Counted from the first letter of the stretch, positions 55,630-61,964 are shown. The stretch is DNA of 64,000 nucleotides from HXMU1420-13 sp965228545 (GCA_965228545.1 OZ245822.1:2480001-2544000); one strand, 5' to 3'. Made by a program: numbers and translations. The notes: generated by a model not told the origin, from the sequence alone.

Positions 55630-55773
55630 TTAGTCCATGAGTTCGGCTTGTCTTTGGAAGTAAGCCACATTTTCACGGTAATATTGAGGGTTTACATACT
55701 TTCGTGCTTTTAGGTCTGAAGCAATTTCATTTAGCAACTTATCGACGGGTGTGTATGATCTCTGTTCGTTCAT
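55630..55773 (-). CDS. Small protein, 47 residues (island)
   Basis: An open frame from ATG at 55773 to TAA at 55630 encoding MNEQRSYTPVDKLLNEIASD, then a helical segment ending in FQRQAELMD. Codon use is normal for the region and the protein looks amphipathic and helical. It lies 19 bases before the 152-residue gene and directly downstream of the ATGACA repeats, so the two probably form one transcript divergent from the gene at 55870. No family recognised. Confidence 0.5.
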   Translation of the reverse strand: MNEQRSYTPVDKLLNEIASDLKARKYVNPQYYRENVAYFQRQAELMD

Positions 55774-55821
55774 GTCTGATTGTATTTAATTGAATAACTA
55801 TGTACATTATATTAAACAAAT

Positions 55822-55867
55822 ATGACATATTCAAGGTAAATGTCATAATAATTTACTATAAATGACA
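55822..55867. promoter_or_regulatory. ATGACA repeats in the divergent control region
   Basis: ATGACA at 55822-55827 and TGTCAT at 55841-55846 form an inverted repeat with a 13-base spacer, and a third ATGACA lies at 55862-55867 just before the ATG at 55870. The region is very AT-rich and separates divergent genes, as expected for a switch region bound by a small repressor. Confidence 0.4.
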
Positions 55868-55869
55868 AA

Positions 55870-56091
55870 ATGGGAAGACAAGTATTAATCTTACAAGATG
55901 AGTCCGGCGCTGTGCTTAGTGTTCATGGGAATTTGAAAGCAATAGCTGAAAAGTATAGTGAGGAACTTCTTTCTTATAGACAGCTGCAAAGGCTAATTAA
56001 AAGCGCAAAAGAAAATGGTAAGAATGAGATTCCCATAAAAAGTAAAACGGATTCAATCACTCATTATAAAATTAGTTGGTGGGAAATTTAG
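55870..56091 (+). CDS. Hypothetical protein (island, only forward gene)
   Basis: A 73-residue protein beginning MGRQVLILQDESGAVLSVHG and ending in KISWWEI. It is basic in the second half (LQRLIKSAKENGKNEIPIKSK). It is the only plus-strand gene of the island, and is divergent from the 47- and 152-residue genes across a repeat-rich control region. Size, charge and position would suit a regulator of the element, but no recognised fold is visible. Confidence 0.5.
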   Translation: MGRQVLILQDESGAVLSVHGNLKAIAEKYSEELLSYRQLQRLIKSAKENGKNEIPIKSKTDSITHYKISWWEI

Positions 56092-56106
56092 CACTATCGA
56101 TCTTTT

Positions 56107-56280
56107 TTATAGTGTAAGAAAATGCCTTTTTACCGTGTCAAAAAAATCTTCGTAACCTTCTGTTTTTTCGTAGTTGTTTAAAGTTTCTCGATTAGTTTCT
56201 AAAAACGAACATAACCCCTCTATCGTGTACGGTCTATCTATACTTTGGTGGGTTAAGTACCAAAAGTAATTTTTAATGAC
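56107..56280 (-). pseudogene. TerS-like (terminase small subunit) reading frame without start codon
   Basis: A 57-codon open frame, stop to stop, lacking ATG, GTG or TTG. It encodes RPYTIEGLCSFLETNRETL followed by NYEKTEGYEDFFDTVKR, closely resembling the HTH region of P22 gp3-type small terminases (RPYTxxGLxxxLGxxRxTLxNYEK...FFDTIKRAK). It overlaps the end of the upstream 59-residue gene by 28 bases in the -1 frame, beside an AAAAA run, and stops early after VKRHFLTL where the family continues. Either a frameshifted, decayed gene or the distal half of a product made by ribosomal frameshifting. In phage satellites TerS directs packaging into helper capsids. Confidence 0.5.
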
Positions 56281-56432
56281 TTACCGGCTAATTTTTGTAA
56301 TTCCTTTGAAGGTTTTTCTATTACGGTAATTCGTCTTTTAATTTCGTTTGGCCAAATATGAACGATCTCCATTGGTTCGGCTTCATGTTGTTCAAGTAGT
56401 TCAATTCTTGCAGAAAGCTTTTTACTCTTCAT
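56253..56432 (-). CDS. Small hypothetical protein, 59 residues (island)
   Basis: ATG at 56432 to TAA at 56253. It begins MKSKKLSARIELLEQHEAEP and ends LAGKSLKITFGT. The start lies 11 bases inside the preceding gene (ATGAAGAGTAA contains the upstream stop), so translation is coupled. It may be the N-terminal part of the TerS-like frame that follows in the -1 frame, or an independent small protein. The protein is basic and helical. No family recognised. Confidence 0.5.
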   Translation of the reverse strand: MKSKKLSARIELLEQHEAEPMEIVHIWPNEIKRRITVIEKPSKELQKLAGKSLKITFGT

Positions 56433-56772
56433 CGTTTTTTACCTCTGTAATATGTTTACCAACTACTTTACCATTTTGATCAACAAAATCTGCATCCTTG
56501 ATTTTTAAACCTGTAGCTGTACTGTTTGATTTTAGCGTTTGAACTTGGATAGATGAACCGCAACAATCATCATAATTACACTCGAAACCCTCTATTGGTT
56601 TTAAATCGAAAAGTTTCCCATTTCTGAGCTCGCTTTTAAACACTTTTTCGAATTGCGCCGGTTGTTCAATATTGCACCTACATGTAAGGATTCGATGTAT
56701 CTCAAATTCAACATTAACATTTTTGTTTTCTAGTTCTGTGATTCTTTTTTCTCGTTCGCTTTTACTTGTCAT
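56422..56772 (-). CDS. Cysteine-containing hypothetical protein (island)
   Basis: A 116-residue protein beginning MTSKSEREKRITELENKN. Cysteines occur as TCRCN (about 30-34), ECNY and DDCCGS (about 64-72), a pattern that could bind a metal or form disulfides. Its start overlaps the stop of the 79-residue gene by 11 bases with the same ATGANNAGTAA arrangement used at its own end. No family recognised; position between replication genes and the TerS-like frame suggests a packaging or regulatory role by analogy only. Confidence 0.6.
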   Translation of the reverse strand: MTSKSEREKRITELENKNVNVEFEIHRILTCRCNIEQPAQFEKVFKSELRNGKLFDLKPIEGFECNYDDCCGSSIQVQTLKSNSTATGLKIKDADFVDQNGKVVGKHITEVKNDEE

Positions 56773-57001
56773 TTATGGTTTCCTCTAATCGGTTTAGTCG
56801 TTCTTCAAATTCATAAGCTTCAGTTAATCGGGTGTATGCATTTACCGTTGATGCAAGGCTATTGATAGCCCTTATTCGTTCATCAACTGAATTTTTATCA
56901 CTATCCATGTAAATCCCTTCTAGTTCTCGAATAGCTGTGCTCATACTCGTTCGGATCTGGTCGAGTGATAAAGGTTTTCGTTTCCGGCGCTTAATAGGCA
57001 T
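56762..57001 (-). CDS. Small hypothetical protein, phage-like helical (island)
   Basis: A 79-residue protein starting MPIKRRKRKPLSLDQI with a very basic N-terminus. The helical body (RIRAINSLASTVNAYTRLTE then EERLNRLEETI) resembles short proteins often found just upstream of small terminase genes in prophages; this is recognition by eye and weak. The basic N-terminus suggests DNA or RNA binding. It lies 39 bases after the primase-like gene and overlaps the next gene by 11 bases. Confidence 0.55.
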   Translation of the reverse strand: MPIKRRKRKPLSLDQIRTSMSTAIRELEGIYMDSDKNSVDERIRAINSLASTVNAYTRLTEAYEFEERLNRLEETINDK

Positions 57002-57040
57002 TGGGGTATAATTTATAGTTAATATTTTCTTTGTCTTAGG

Positions 57041-57907
57041 CTAATTTGGTGGGGGTATAACTCTTGGAGATTTTAAACCAGCCTTAAATCCGCTATTCAA
57101 TGTTGAAGTTATCTCAGAGTGTTTAAGACCAATGCTTAATGCAGATTGTTCGATAGATTGCCGTACATCAGTTTCATTTAATGCACCACTAGCAACAAAG
57201 CCGCTTAAGGTTGCAGCGCACTTAAAAAGCGTTTCATTCCGTGAACCATTTTTCGCATTTCTTAGAGCGGTAATCTCAGATTCAAACACCTTTGAAACGT
57301 ACCGGCCTTTATTATTAGGAGTAGTGCTTTTAGATGTATTGGTTATATTTATTGGTGGTAACTTGGTATAAAGTATTTCTTCGCCTTTAATGATTGCGTC
57401 TGGATCGTAACTGTAAAAGCGTGCATCATTCGGGTTTTTCCCTTTAGTTGTATCAAGTTTAATACCGAATGAATCAAAGTCTTTAATAAGCATCTCAAAG
57501 TGTTCAGCTTGTCTATTCGGATTAGATACCTTCACCAATGCCCATACACCTTTACCACTTGTACTAAGTCCTGCAAAAGCTACATTCTTTATCTTAGAAA
57601 TTTCGTCTCGAATGATTTCAGCGTTGGGTAAATGCTGATTGTCTTTAGCATCAATATCTAAGGCTATCCAACCGGTTCGAGTTTGAACATCTTCTAGCTT
57701 TCTTCCATTTGAGCAAACAGCACCAACCGTAACTAATGGCAGCATCTTTTTAAGCTCTTCATTTTTTGTTTTACGGTATTCCATAACTTGTTTAATAAAT
57801 CGGGAACCTTGTTTACAAGCAAGAATCCAGCTTCTCAAATTGATAGTTTGAGGTTCTGAATAAATATTTTTGAATACGCTGATTTCAGTATTAAACATAG
57901 CGTTCAT
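57041..57907 (-). CDS. VirE_N/BT4734-type primase-like protein (island)
   Basis: A 288-residue protein carrying the BT4734-like/VirE N-terminal domain found in Bacteroidota mobile elements and related to archaeo-eukaryotic primases. Landmarks are LPLVTVGAVCSNGRKL, then TGWIALDIDAKDN (about residues 83-95, acidic catalytic-type DxD) and FAGLSTSGKGVWALVKV (about 112-128). The C-terminal 90 residues (ESEITALRNAKNGSRNETLFKCAA) match the helical segment often following such domains. It is probably the primase of the island. It lies downstream of the RepA-like gene, separated by 80 bases of iteron-like repeats. Confidence 0.72.
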   Translation of the reverse strand: MNAMFNTEISVFKNIYSEPQTINLRSWILACKQGSRFIKQVMEYRKTKNEELKKMLPLVTVGAVCSNGRKLEDVQTRTGWIALDIDAKDNQHLPNAEIIRDEISKIKNVAFAGLSTSGKGVWALVKVSNPNRQAEHFEMLIKDFDSFGIKLDTTKGKNPNDARFYSYDPDAIIKGEEILYTKLPPINITNTSKSTTPNNKGRYVSKVFESEITALRNAKNGSRNETLFKCAATLSGFVASGALNETDVRQSIEQSALSIGLKHSEITSTLNSGFKAGLKSPRVIPPPN

Positions 57908-57912
57908 TTAAG

Positions 57913-57985
57913 TGTTCAAGGTTGAACAAAGTGTTGAACATTAGGTGTTCAAGTTCAAATAGGTATGTGAATTGAACGATGAACA
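57913..57985. repeat. Iteron-like TGTTCAA/TTGAACA repeat cluster (candidate origin)
   Basis: Copies in both orientations: TGTTCAA at 57913 and 57946, TTGAACA at 57922 and 57934, GTTCAA at 57953, TTGAAC at 57972 and TGAACA at 57980; a further TGTTCAA lies at 58007 inside the ATPase gene. Seven copies in 73 bases between the ATPase and primase genes suggest an origin or a multi-site operator bound by an element-encoded HTH protein. Confidence 0.6.
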
Positions 57986-57987
57986 CT

Positions 57988-58962
57988 TTATTGAGCCCTA
58001 TTTAACTGTTCAAATTCGTTTTTATAATTGGTTACTGTTCCAACCGATACCCCAACTAAACTGGCAATATCTCTAACTGAATGGCCTTCAGAGATTAGCT
58101 TTCCAACTTCATTTATTTTATGCAACCGCTGTTCGTCTTTCGAATGTGCTTCTAACTCCTCTGAGAACTGCCTATCCGATCTTGAAATTTTTAATTGACT
58201 CATTAAACTATCAAAGTAAATCGAAGCTCTTAGGGGTGGTATTGCTTCAGCACTCCGGCTTTTGATGCACTGCAGCTCAATGAGATTAGATTTGTCCGAT
58301 TGGTATTCACTCTTCAATCCAAAAACAAAATCAGCTTTAGTAGTGAATATTCGAGAGTCCGAAATATCCTCAACATTATACTTTGATTTAATCTTTGAGC
58401 CTTTGCGGGTATGAGTAATTAAAATTATAGCTGTGTTCGTGGATCGGGCTAAACGTGTGAAACGTTGCATTGTAATATTAGCCTTTTCAGCTTCATAAAG
58501 ATTGCCGTCATGAAAATCAGCGATCGTATCAAATATGACAGTATCGAATCCACCTTGTATAATTTGCTGTTCAGCTTCATTGATAAAGGTTTCATTAGTT
58601 ACCACACAATAAAGATGTTCTGGCAATGGTACGGTGTAAAGCCCTCTGTTCGATTTAATGGCTTTTGCCCTGCGCCGGAGTTCTATTTCTGAACTATCTG
58701 CACCTGTAAAATAAATTGCTTTGCCTTGTTTGGTAGGTAGTAACTCATCGTTACGCTTTTGAAAGAGAACCTGATTGAATAATGATTTGCCGCTCCCAGC
58801 GCTTCCACCAATAACAGTTATTAAGCCTTTTGCGCAATAGCCTTCAACGATAAATTCCAGAGGTGGTACGGGTTCTTTTAGTGGATCGGAAAGTATAAAC
58901 CATGAATCGGGGTTCATTGTATTTAAATCAATTCCATCGGGAATTTTTAGTTCATTAATCAT
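57988..58962 (-). CDS. RepA/RecA-like AAA ATPase with C-terminal HTH (island)
   Basis: A 324-residue ATPase of the RepA/DnaB-like RecA-fold group used as replicative helicase or its loader in plasmids and satellites. The Walker A motif is GGSAGSGKS (about 53-61), the Walker B region is FDTVIFDTIADF (about 138-149), and a RecA-type ILITHTRKGS follows near 180. The last 45 residues form a helix-turn-helix (VRDIASLVGVSVGTVTNYKNE), which could bind the adjacent iteron-like repeats. Its start lies inside the end of the 90-residue gene (8-base overlap). Confidence 0.82.
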   Translation of the reverse strand: MINELKIPDGIDLNTMNPDSWFILSDPLKEPVPPLEFIVEGYCAKGLITVIGGSAGSGKSLFNQVLFQKRNDELLPTKQGKAIYFTGADSSEIELRRRAKAIKSNRGLYTVPLPEHLYCVVTNETFINEAEQQIIQGGFDTVIFDTIADFHDGNLYEAEKANITMQRFTRLARSTNTAIILITHTRKGSKIKSKYNVEDISDSRIFTTKADFVFGLKSEYQSDKSNLIELQCIKSRSAEAIPPLRASIYFDSLMSQLKISRSDRQFSEELEAHSKDEQRLHKINEVGKLISEGHSVRDIASLVGVSVGTVTNYKNEFEQLNRAQ

Positions 58963-59227
58963 TGCGGTAACTCTCCATTTCTTTGTTAAAACCCTCTTGA
59001 AAGTCCGATAAAAAGAATGGAGAATATTCGGCTTCTAAGGCATTAAATATTAAATGATATGCTTCTATCCCGCTTTTAAGGATTGATAGTAATACAGCTA
59101 AATTCCTACCGTCTTTTGAAACATTGCACATGCTTTGTTGAAAGCTTAATTTAGTACAGCCGGTTTTCCGGTTACCAAAATTTAGGTCATGCTTCTTCGC
59201 CGTTGCATGGCCTTTTTTTGATCCCAT
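58955..59227 (-). CDS. Hypothetical protein, 90 residues (island)
   Basis: A basic N-terminus (MGSKKGHATAKKHDLNFGN) is followed by a helical body ending in EGFNKEMESYRND. No family recognised. It is locked into the operon: its ATG shares a base with the stop of the HTH gene, and its end overlaps the ATPase start by eight bases, so it is probably made in step with the replication proteins. Confidence 0.6.
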   Translation of the reverse strand: MGSKKGHATAKKHDLNFGNRKTGCTKLSFQQSMCNVSKDGRNLAVLLSILKSGIEAYHLIFNALEAEYSPFFLSDFQEGFNKEMESYRND

Positions 59228-59514
59228 TACTTAACCTCAGCTTCTACAAAGCCTTTATTTAGATAAGCTTCAATATCATCATACCTATACCGTACGGTTC
59301 TGCGATGTTGAGTAAAAGGTAATTTACCGGAGTCTCTTAAATGTTGTATTTGGCGTCTGGATAGTTGAAGTACTTCCATTACTTCATCAGTGGTAAGCCA
59401 TTCTTTACGATTCGCCCTTTGGATAGCTTGGGGTATAGAAGATTTAAATTCTTCTTTTACAGCTTGGCGTATAAATTCTTTTAAATCACTTTTGGTAGGT
59501 ATGTATGCCTGCAT
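59227..59514 (-). CDS. Excisionase/AlpA-like helix-turn-helix protein (island)
   Basis: A 95-residue DNA-binding protein. The MerR/excisionase-type winged HTH spans about residues 38-90: WLTTDEVMEVLQLSRRQIQ, then HLRDSGKLPFTQHRRTVRY and RYDDIEAYL. Such proteins act as excisionases or as the AlpA-type regulators that activate integrase genes in phage satellites. Three TCTTA repeats with a 10-base period lie 70-95 bases upstream and may be its binding sites. First gene of the HTH-90aa-ATPase operon. Confidence 0.82.
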   Translation of the reverse strand: MQAYIPTKSDLKEFIRQAVKEEFKSSIPQAIQRANRKEWLTTDEVMEVLQLSRRQIQHLRDSGKLPFTQHRRTVRYRYDDIEAYLNKGFVEAEVK

Positions 59515-59584
59515 TTCTTTTAGCTTTAATTGCTGTTCGAAAGCAGTTTAGGTGAATTATAAACGGATGGAAAAGACTCGTCAG

Positions 59585-59609
59585 TCTTAGTTGGTCTTAA
59601 TTGGTCTTA
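59585..59609. repeat. Three TCTTA repeats at 10-base period
   Basis: TCTTA at 59585, 59595 and 59605, the last two preceded by TTGG, so identical faces of the helix are presented one turn apart. They lie in the 102-base gap upstream of the HTH gene. Candidate regulator or excisionase binding array. Confidence 0.45.
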
Positions 59610-59616
59610 TTTCAGA

Positions 59617-60519
59617 TTAATGTGATTTTCGAAATGCTCTATTCACAAAATCTTTGAAAGTATTATGGGCTTCATCGTGAGTGTGTAACTCAAAACCGAA
59701 GTGATACTTTAGCTCGTCATTAGTAAAATTCAATTCATCAAAAAGCCATTTTTTCATGTAGTCAAAAACATCTATAACTGACATCCCTTCTTTTTTTAAA
59801 TCTATTGCCTTTAACACAATATCCATTCGCTTGATAGTATTTTTTAGAGTGGTGGTTTCATCAAGGAACTTTGAAAAATTACTGAATGAATTATTCCCTT
59901 TGTTTTTCTTTAATCGTAATAAGTAGCTAATTAAGTTTAATCGATAGTTTATTTCTGAAGCTTTCCGGCGCTGAAATACTATAATTTCGGCCATAGAATT
60001 AAAATAATTATCAGAAGATGAGTCAAATTCAGAAAGTCGTAACTCATACATAAAATCAGAATAAAGCCAATCAATTATTTTATCAGAAAAAGTAGTTCTG
60101 TTTTTTTTCTCAAGATTAAAGCCATTAAGATTTGCCTTCTTTATAAGACTAACGATATAGCGATGGATCTCCATATTTTTGGTAGAAAGGTCAACTGATA
60201 AGTCTTTGTACATTTCTTTCAAATCAACATAACTATCCTTTATGTACTTATTAAATAACTGTTCCTCTTTATGTACATCAAAAATTGGCTTTCCCTTTAT
60301 AAAAGTGTATGTCCTCGAGTCTTCATTAAATCCTACAATATTTTTTAATTCTAAATGCTTCGAATACTCTTCGGCAGAAAACCAAATGAAGGAATATCCT
60401 ACGTAGGGTTTAATTTTGTGATGTGGAAGTGGATTATACTCAGGAACCTTTTTCAAATAGTTGTCAAGGTTTTGAATATGGTAAGGCAGTTTATCAGATA
60501 AGAGCTTTTCAATATTCAT
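59617..60519 (-). CDS. Hypothetical protein, 300 residues (island cargo candidate)
   Basis: A 300-residue, Lys/Asn-rich, mostly helical protein with no recognised domain. The N-terminal part has aromatic-rich HHKIKPYVGYSFIWFSAEEY; the C-terminal part contains MSVIDVFDYMKKWLFDELNF. Its ATG shares one base with the stop of the recombinase gene (TAATG), so it is translationally coupled to the integrase. The coding sequence is more AT-rich than the host genes. The position next to int in satellites and prophages is often used for accessory genes such as anti-phage functions, but nothing in the sequence proves this. Confidence 0.65.
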   Translation of the reverse strand: MNIEKLLSDKLPYHIQNLDNYLKKVPEYNPLPHHKIKPYVGYSFIWFSAEEYSKHLELKNIVGFNEDSRTYTFIKGKPIFDVHKEEQLFNKYIKDSYVDLKEMYKDLSVDLSTKNMEIHRYIVSLIKKANLNGFNLEKKNRTTFSDKIIDWLYSDFMYELRLSEFDSSSDNYFNSMAEIIVFQRRKASEINYRLNLISYLLRLKKNKGNNSFSNFSKFLDETTTLKNTIKRMDIVLKAIDLKKEGMSVIDVFDYMKKWLFDELNFTNDELKYHFGFELHTHDEAHNTFKDFVNRAFRKSH

Positions 60520-61742
60520 TAAAACACCTTTTTCATTGCTTTGTTTGCAAGCTCTTCATCAAGGCCTTTCAAGTATCTTTGAGTAGTTTCAATTTTGCTA
60601 TGTCTTAAAACCTGCATTGTTTCATACATGCTTAATCCTTTATCAGACACGGCGTATTGTGCAAATGAATGACGTGATACATGAAATGAAATGTTCTCTT
60701 TTATACCGGCTAGTTTAGCAATCTTTTTTAGCCCTGTTTCCTTTCCTTTATTGCTTTTACCATTAGCTCTAACATTTTGAGCATTGATGGCCTTTCTTAG
60801 TGCAACCGGATCGGAGTAGTTTTTATAGCTATTCAGAAAGGGAAAGATGAAATGAGTTTCAGCGCCGGAGTAGCAACTTAAAATATTTATTTGGTATTCA
60901 TTTAACTCAGAGCTGAACGGCTTTTCATTCTTGTTCATTTGATAGCTTAACTTTCCATTCTTCACATTTTCCCATGTAAGGCAGCAAATGTCACCAAACC
61001 TAATTCCACCACTGTAAAAGCTAAAGAGGAATGCATTTCTTACATGCCATTCAAAAGAATCTGCTTCGATATTTAAAGCCTCAATTGATCGTATTTGCTC
61101 AATAGTTAATTTAGTTTTTGTCGTGGCTTTCTTTCTAGTAGGAACAGTATAGTCTATAAAAGGATCAATAGGGATTAAACGCCTTTGAAGCGCCATTAAA
61201 ATTAGCTTTCTAAGCGGCTCAAACTTCTTATTAATGGTTGAGTCCTTATTGCCGTGTTCGTTCCTTAAATAGTCTTCAAATCTTTGTAAGTAGCTTGCAT
61301 CAATCTTACTAAATGGTAATGCTGATTCCCCTTCAAATTCAGTAAGTTTGTTAAGCAGACCTGTTAAAGTTCTTGAAGAGTAATATTTTTTTGTTTTCGA
61401 ATAGGTGGACTCTAACTCTTTGGCCATTTCGAATAAATCAGCTGTTTGAGAACTTTTAATACGTTCCTTTATAGCTTTTGCCGATTCCTGGCCGTGAATA
61501 ATCAAATCAGATTGAATCTTTTCAGCTTCTTTGATTTTTGCCTTTAAAGTCTGGTTGAGAGCTTTATAATTGTCGTGGCTCCGGCGCACTTCTTCTTTAT
61601 CAGCATTCCAATCATTTGGAAGGATAGAAACTCCTGTGCTAAGGTATTTATGTTTACGGTTATTCGTGATCCGTAAATAGATAGGATATTCGCCGTTTCT
61701 TTTAACCCTATTCTTTAGGTATAAATGAAATGATGTTGCCAT
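60519..61742 (-). CDS. Tyrosine recombinase / site-specific integrase (island)
   Basis: A 407-residue phage-type integrase. The N-terminal arm-binding domain (FHLYLKNRVKRNGEYPIYLR ... KYLSTGVSILPNDWN) is of the Bacteroidota type; a SAM-like core-binding domain covers about 100-205; the catalytic domain shows SFYSGGIRFGDICCLTW (catalytic R near 254), HVSRHSFAQYA (H-x-x-R near 353-356) and HSKIETTQRYL with the tyrosine nucleophile near 389. It inserts the element into tRNA-Met. A terminator upstream shields it from host transcription and an arm-type repeat lies 58 bases before its start. Confidence 0.94.
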   Translation of the reverse strand: MATSFHLYLKNRVKRNGEYPIYLRITNNRKHKYLSTGVSILPNDWNADKEEVRRSHDNYKALNQTLKAKIKEAEKIQSDLIIHGQESAKAIKERIKSSQTADLFEMAKELESTYSKTKKYYSSRTLTGLLNKLTEFEGESALPFSKIDASYLQRFEDYLRNEHGNKDSTINKKFEPLRKLILMALQRRLIPIDPFIDYTVPTRKKATTKTKLTIEQIRSIEALNIEADSFEWHVRNAFLFSFYSGGIRFGDICCLTWENVKNGKLSYQMNKNEKPFSSELNEYQINILSCYSGAETHFIFPFLNSYKNYSDPVALRKAINAQNVRANGKSNKGKETGLKKIAKLAGIKENISFHVSRHSFAQYAVSDKGLSMYETMQVLRHSKIETTQRYLKGLDEELANKAMKKVF

Positions 61743-61799
61743 GTTTTCGCCGTTATGGTTACCAAAATTACTTCGATTAATATAGCTATAATTGATAAG

Positions 61800-61820
61800 G
61801 GGTAAAACAATGGTAAAACA
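61800..61820 (+). repeat. Arm-type repeat, right end
   Basis: GGGTAAAACAATGGT then A then AAACA, the 20-of-21 match of the repeat at 55117-55137. It lies 58 bases upstream of the integrase start codon, so binding here could also repress integrase. Confidence 0.7.
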
Positions 61821-61856
61821 TTTTGTGTAATTCCTTCTTTTTCATTGTGCAATAAA

Positions 61857-61886
61857 AAACCCTATTATGATCTTTAAATAGGGTTT
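61857..61886 (-). terminator. Minus-strand terminator upstream of the integrase
   Basis: AAACCCTATT and AATAGGGTTT pair perfectly around a ten-base loop. The A-run on the plus strand side gives TTTTTT after the stem on the minus strand, so it blocks transcription entering the island from the host lipoprotein gene. Confidence 0.75.
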
Positions 61887-61935
61887 ATTGATTCAATGGC
61901 TTATTTTTTGTGCTTGGTTGTGAGGTGGTGATTAC

Positions 61936-61950
61936 TCCGCCCCACGCTAC
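61936..61950 (+). repeat. Attachment core, distal copy (attR)
   Basis: TCCGCCCCACGCTAC, identical to 55045-55059. The bases before it (GTGAGGTGGTGATTAC at about 61920-61935) look like a diverged copy of the tRNA variable loop and T arm, so the tRNA-like similarity at this end extends over about 30 bases. Confidence 0.88.
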
Positions 61951-61964
61951 CATTAACATATTAT

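Larger units (their letters stand above)
55045..61950. mobile_element. Integrated genetic island in tRNA-Met, phage-satellite-like
   Basis: About 6.9 kb bounded by a 15-base direct repeat of the tRNA 3' end. Inside: tyrosine recombinase next to the distal end, HTH excisionase/AlpA-like protein, RepA-like ATPase, primase-like protein, a run of small overlapping unknown genes and a degraded TerS-like frame, nearly all on the minus strand. Arm-type repeats lie just inside both ends and iteron-like repeats lie between the replication genes. No virion, relaxase or conjugation genes are present. Gene order (int, regulator, replication, terS) is that of phage-inducible chromosomal islands; an integrated plasmid remnant is the alternative. 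Confidence 0.85.

Noticed and set aside
56092..56114. CACTAT/ATAGTG inverted repeat between the convergent 73-residue gene and the TerS-like frame
   Set aside because: Stem of only six AT-rich pairs, with the T-run inside the loop; too weak to call a terminator.
55045..61950. Island interpreted as complete prophage or conjugative element
   Set aside because: No portal, large terminase, capsid, tail, lysis, relaxase or type IV secretion genes occur between the attachment repeats.
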